Assembly (NCBI RefSeq): GCF_016741775.1
Contig: NZ_JAERRK010000016.1
Span: forward strand, 1-64,000
Length of the DNA stretch: 64,000 bases
From: Streptomyces actinomycinicus
GTDB lineage: Bacteria; Actinomycetota; Actinomycetes; Streptomycetales; Streptomycetaceae
Direction: 5' to 3'
The notes below the pieces were generated by a model. It saw nothing but the letters and a program-made list of their open reading frames with translations. It did not search any database and was not told where the DNA came from. The stretch's first letter is position 1; each line of letters begins with the position of its first letter. Below, piece by piece: positions 61,572-64,000 of the stretch. The translations under genes and the position numbers were made by a program.

Positions 61572-62584
61572 TGTCCAACCGTCCCCAGAACCTGCTCGAC
61601 CCGGGCTTCGAGCTGACGCTGCGCCCCATGCGCTACCCCGACTTCTACGAGCGCTACCGGGACGCCATCAAGAACACCTGGACCGTGGAGGAGGTCGACC
61701 TCCACTCGGACGTGGCCGACCTCGCGAAGCTGACCCCGGAGGAGCAGCACCTCATCGGCCGGCTGGTCGCGTTCTTCGCGACGGGTGACTCGATCGTCGC
61801 GAACAACCTGGTGCTGACGCTGTACAAGCACATCAACTCCCCGGAGGCGCGCCTGTACCTGTCGCGCCAGCTCTTCGAGGAGGCCGTGCACGTCCAGTTC
61901 TACCTGACGCTGCTGGACACCTACCTCCCCGACCCGGAGGACCGGGCGGCGGCCTTCGCGGCCGTCGAGAACATCCCCTCCATCCGCGAGAAGGCGCAGT
62001 TCTGCTTCAAGTGGATGGACTCGGTGGAGAAGCTCGACCGGCTGGAGACGCGCGCCGACCGCCGCCGTTTCCTGCTCAACCTCATCTGCTTCGCCGCGTG
62101 CATCGAGGGGCTGTTCTTCTACGGTGCCTTCGCCTACGTGTACTGGTTCCGCAGCCGCGGCCTGCTGCACGGTCTCGCCACCGGCACCAACTGGGTCTTC
62201 CGTGACGAGACCATGCACATGTCCTTCGCCTTCGAGGTCGTCGACACCGTCCGCAAGGAGGAGCCGGACCTGTTCGACGACGAGCTGCGGCAGCAGGTCA
62301 CCGACATGCTCCGGGAGGCCGTCGAGGCCGAGCTGCAGTTCGCGCGCGACCTGTGCGGGGACGGCCTGCCCGGCATGAACACCGACTCGATGCGGCAGTA
62401 CCTCGAGTGCGTCGCCGACCAGCGCCTCACGCGCCTCGGCTTCGCCCCGGTGTACGGCTCGGAGAACCCCTTCTCCTTCATGGAGCTGCAGGGCGTTCAG
62501 GAGCTGACGAACTTCTTCGAGCGCCGCCCGTCGGCGTACCAGGTGGCGGTGGAGGGCACGGTCGACCTGGACGAGGACTTCTGA
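61571..62584 (+). CDS. nrdB: Class Ia ribonucleotide reductase, small subunit
   Basis: A 337-residue radical-generating subunit with the di-iron ligands in EEAVHVQFYLTLLDTY and FRDETMHMSFAF. It makes the tyrosyl radical that NrdA uses. The ATG overlaps the nrdA stop (TAATG), so the subunits are co-translated. It ends in VEGTVDLDEDF, the acidic tail that docks into NrdA. No regulator gene follows it, although I recall an AraC-type nrdS as third gene in S. coelicolor. Confidence 0.96.
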   Translation: MSNRPQNLLDPGFELTLRPMRYPDFYERYRDAIKNTWTVEEVDLHSDVADLAKLTPEEQHLIGRLVAFFATGDSIVANNLVLTLYKHINSPEARLYLSRQLFEEAVHVQFYLTLLDTYLPDPEDRAAAFAAVENIPSIREKAQFCFKWMDSVEKLDRLETRADRRRFLLNLICFAACIEGLFFYGAFAYVYWFRSRGLLHGLATGTNWVFRDETMHMSFAFEVVDTVRKEEPDLFDDELRQQVTDMLREAVEAELQFARDLCGDGLPGMNTDSMRQYLECVADQRLTRLGFAPVYGSENPFSFMELQGVQELTNFFERRPSAYQVAVEGTVDLDEDF

Positions 62585-62782
62585 CGCCTCCCCTCCCCAC
62601 GGGGCTGCTGAGCCTCCCTGAGCTGTCGGTCGGTGCGCCTGTCACGCGGGACGCCGAGGGCGGAGGGGAGGATCAGGAGGACCAGGACCAGTGGGTCCGG
62701 GCGCTGGGTACGGCCCCCAACGCCTACCGGCGCGCGTTCCGGGGCCCTCGGGCCGCCTGAGCGCGCGCCGGTACCAGGTGTC

Positions 62783-64000
62783 CTACCAGGGCATCGCCCG
62801 CAGCAGCAGGTTGTGCGGGCGCAGCGTGATGCCGACGCGGGTGGTGTCATCGGACCCGCTGACCTGCTCGAAGCGGTACTTGGCCGAGATCGCGGCGGTG
62901 ATCAGGCTCAGCTGGGCCATGGAGAAGTGGTCGCTGGGGCACTTGCGGTTGCCCACGCTGAACGGGCTCATCGCGTGCTTCGGGACCTCCTTGGCCCGCT
63001 CGGGCAGCCAGCGGTCGGGGTCGAAGTCGAGGTGGTGGTCGTAGGAACGGCCGTCGCGCTGGATGGCGTAGGGGCTGTAGACGATGTCCGCCCCGGCCGG
63101 AATGCGATAGCCCCCGAGAGCGGTGTCGGTCACCGCGCGGCGCGTCAGAATCCATACGGCGGGCCTGAGCCGCATGGCCTCGACGACGACATTGTTGGTG
63201 TGCGTGAGTGAGCGGACGTGCGCGAATCCGACGGGCCGGCCACCGGTCACGGATTCGACCTCGGTCCGTACCTTCTCGGCGTGTTCGGGATGTTCGGCGA
63301 GGACCTGCAGCAGCCACATGATCGTGGACGCCACAGTTTCGCTGCCCGGGGTAACTATCGCCACCACCTGGTCGTGGATCTCCTGTTCGCCGATGGGGGC
63401 GCCATTGTCGTCCTTCGCCTCCAGCAATGCCGTCAGCAAATCGTCCGGCTTTTGACCAGACGCCCGCCGCTCGGCGACGATCTCGTCCACCAGCAGATGC
63501 AAATCGGCCAGCGCCCGGTTGAATTCCCGGTTGGCCGGGAACGGCAGCCGGTAGAGCGGCCCGAGTGGGATCACCATCCTGCGGTACATGCCGCGGAAGA
63601 CGGTGGCGAGGTCGATGCTGAGCCGCTCGGCGCGCTCGTCCATGAAGTCGCCGCGCAGCAGGCAGCGGGCGGCTATGCGGACGGCGACCCGGAAGGACTC
63701 GGAGGTGCAGTCGATGGTCTCGCCGGGCTGCCAGCGGGTGGTGAGCCGGTGTGCCTCCTCCTCCATGACCGGACCGTAGCCGGGTATCGCGCCGAGCCGG
63801 AACGCCGGCTGGATGGTGCGTCGCTGGCGCCGGTGCCGGGGACCGTTGGCGGTGGCCACGCCTTCCTTGCCGAGCAGGCCTTCGAGGGACTCCCACAGCG
63901 GCCCGTCGATCTTGAAGTCGGGGCTGAGGGCCAGGGCGCCGGTCAGCTCCGGCGTGGTGACGGCGTACACCGTCTTCGGGCCGAGCTTCAGCCGCACGAC
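62783..64000 (-). CDS. Cytochrome P450, CYP170A1-like (5' end outside window)
   Basis: The visible 405 residues cover most of a P450. The heme-Cys motif is FSVGNRKCPSDHFSMAQ, where the usual Gly after Cys-Pro is Ser. The I-helix reads VAIVTPGSETVAS in place of the AGxDT pattern, and the ExxR is EAMRLRP. This unusual set matches what I remember of CYP170A1 (albaflavenone synthase), which oxidises epi-isozizaene and lies beside its terpene synthase gene. That gene would lie just beyond the right edge. Confidence 0.88.
   Translation of the reverse strand, partial: VVRLKLGPKTVYAVTTPELTGALALSPDFKIDGPLWESLEGLLGKEGVATANGPRHRRQRRTIQPAFRLGAIPGYGPVMEEEAHRLTTRWQPGETIDCTSESFRVAVRIAARCLLRGDFMDERAERLSIDLATVFRGMYRRMVIPLGPLYRLPFPANREFNRALADLHLLVDEIVAERRASGQKPDDLLTALLEAKDDNGAPIGEQEIHDQVVAIVTPGSETVASTIMWLLQVLAEHPEHAEKVRTEVESVTGGRPVGFAHVRSLTHTNNVVVEAMRLRPAVWILTRRAVTDTALGGYRIPAGADIVYSPYAIQRDGRSYDHHLDFDPDRWLPERAKEVPKHAMSPFSVGNRKCPSDHFSMAQLSLITAAISAKYRFEQVSGSDDTTRVGITLRPHNLLLRAMPW

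Noticed and set aside
62585..62782. Small gene or nrdS remnant between nrdB and the P450
   Set aside because: Open frames exist but none has a ribosome site or AraC-like HTH; treated as plain intergenic DNA.

Overview
This is a high-GC actinobacterial chromosome segment, almost certainly Streptomyces. It carries a Streptomyces core gene set: lon under a HAIR element, the fused 2-oxoglutarate dehydrogenase Kgd, Ni-SOD (sodN/sodX), prsH-sigH, wblE, nagB-dasR with DasR operators, nrdAB behind a B12 riboswitch, and a CYP170-type P450. The gene order resembles what I remember of the S. coelicolor SCO5223-SCO5286 region, read in reverse. No tRNA, rRNA, CRISPR array or insertion sequence was recognised.

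Layout. 1-12.4 kb: a secreted Gly/His-rich protein running off the left edge, a Ser/Thr kinase, Lon, a rhomboid-like membrane protein, a spermidine-synthase-like protein, an OmpR-type two-component pair and Kgd. 12.5-24.9 kb: seven minus-strand genes that look like one accessory operon. In order of transcription they are a Trypco1-like protein, a trypsin/VMAP-C protein, a MoxR-type AAA ATPase, a vWA/SAV_2336-type protein, a small putative RiPP precursor, an HExxH peptide hydroxylase-like enzyme and a TIR-like/NB-ARC/TPR protein. This combines a vWA-MoxR-VMAP ternary conflict system with parts resembling the FxSxx-COOH RiPP system, and it is the most interesting region. 25-31 kb: small conserved genes, a DUF4097/PadR pair, a Clp-N protein with its own HTH regulator and twin operators, an oxidoreductase and a malic enzyme. 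32-41 kb: an amino-acid ABC importer, a methyltransferase, a CGNR regulator, sodX/sodN, a phosphate transporter and VOC proteins. 41.5-44.3 kb: a family 2B encapsulin shell with a polyprenyl synthase cargo. 44.5-54.2 kb: an amidase, a PLP desulfhydrase, an antiporter, the prsH-sigH stress sigma operon, a lipid kinase, wblE and a PdtaS-type kinase. 54.2-64 kb: decayed TetR/SDR/GNAT fragments, nagB, dasR, a solute symporter, nrdAB and a partial P450.

How parts work together. DasR (55.9 kb) probably controls nagB and itself through the dre sites seen here, linking GlcNAc catabolism to development. PrsH holds SigH inactive. SodX matures SodN. The encapsulin probably encloses the adjacent prenyl synthase. 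The conflict operon would couple a sensor/NTPase module to a trypsin-like effector and perhaps to a modified peptide.

Limits. Families were recognised by eye from motifs, and no searches were run. Comparisons with S. coelicolor rest on memory. Start sites were chosen from ribosome-binding sites and overlaps.
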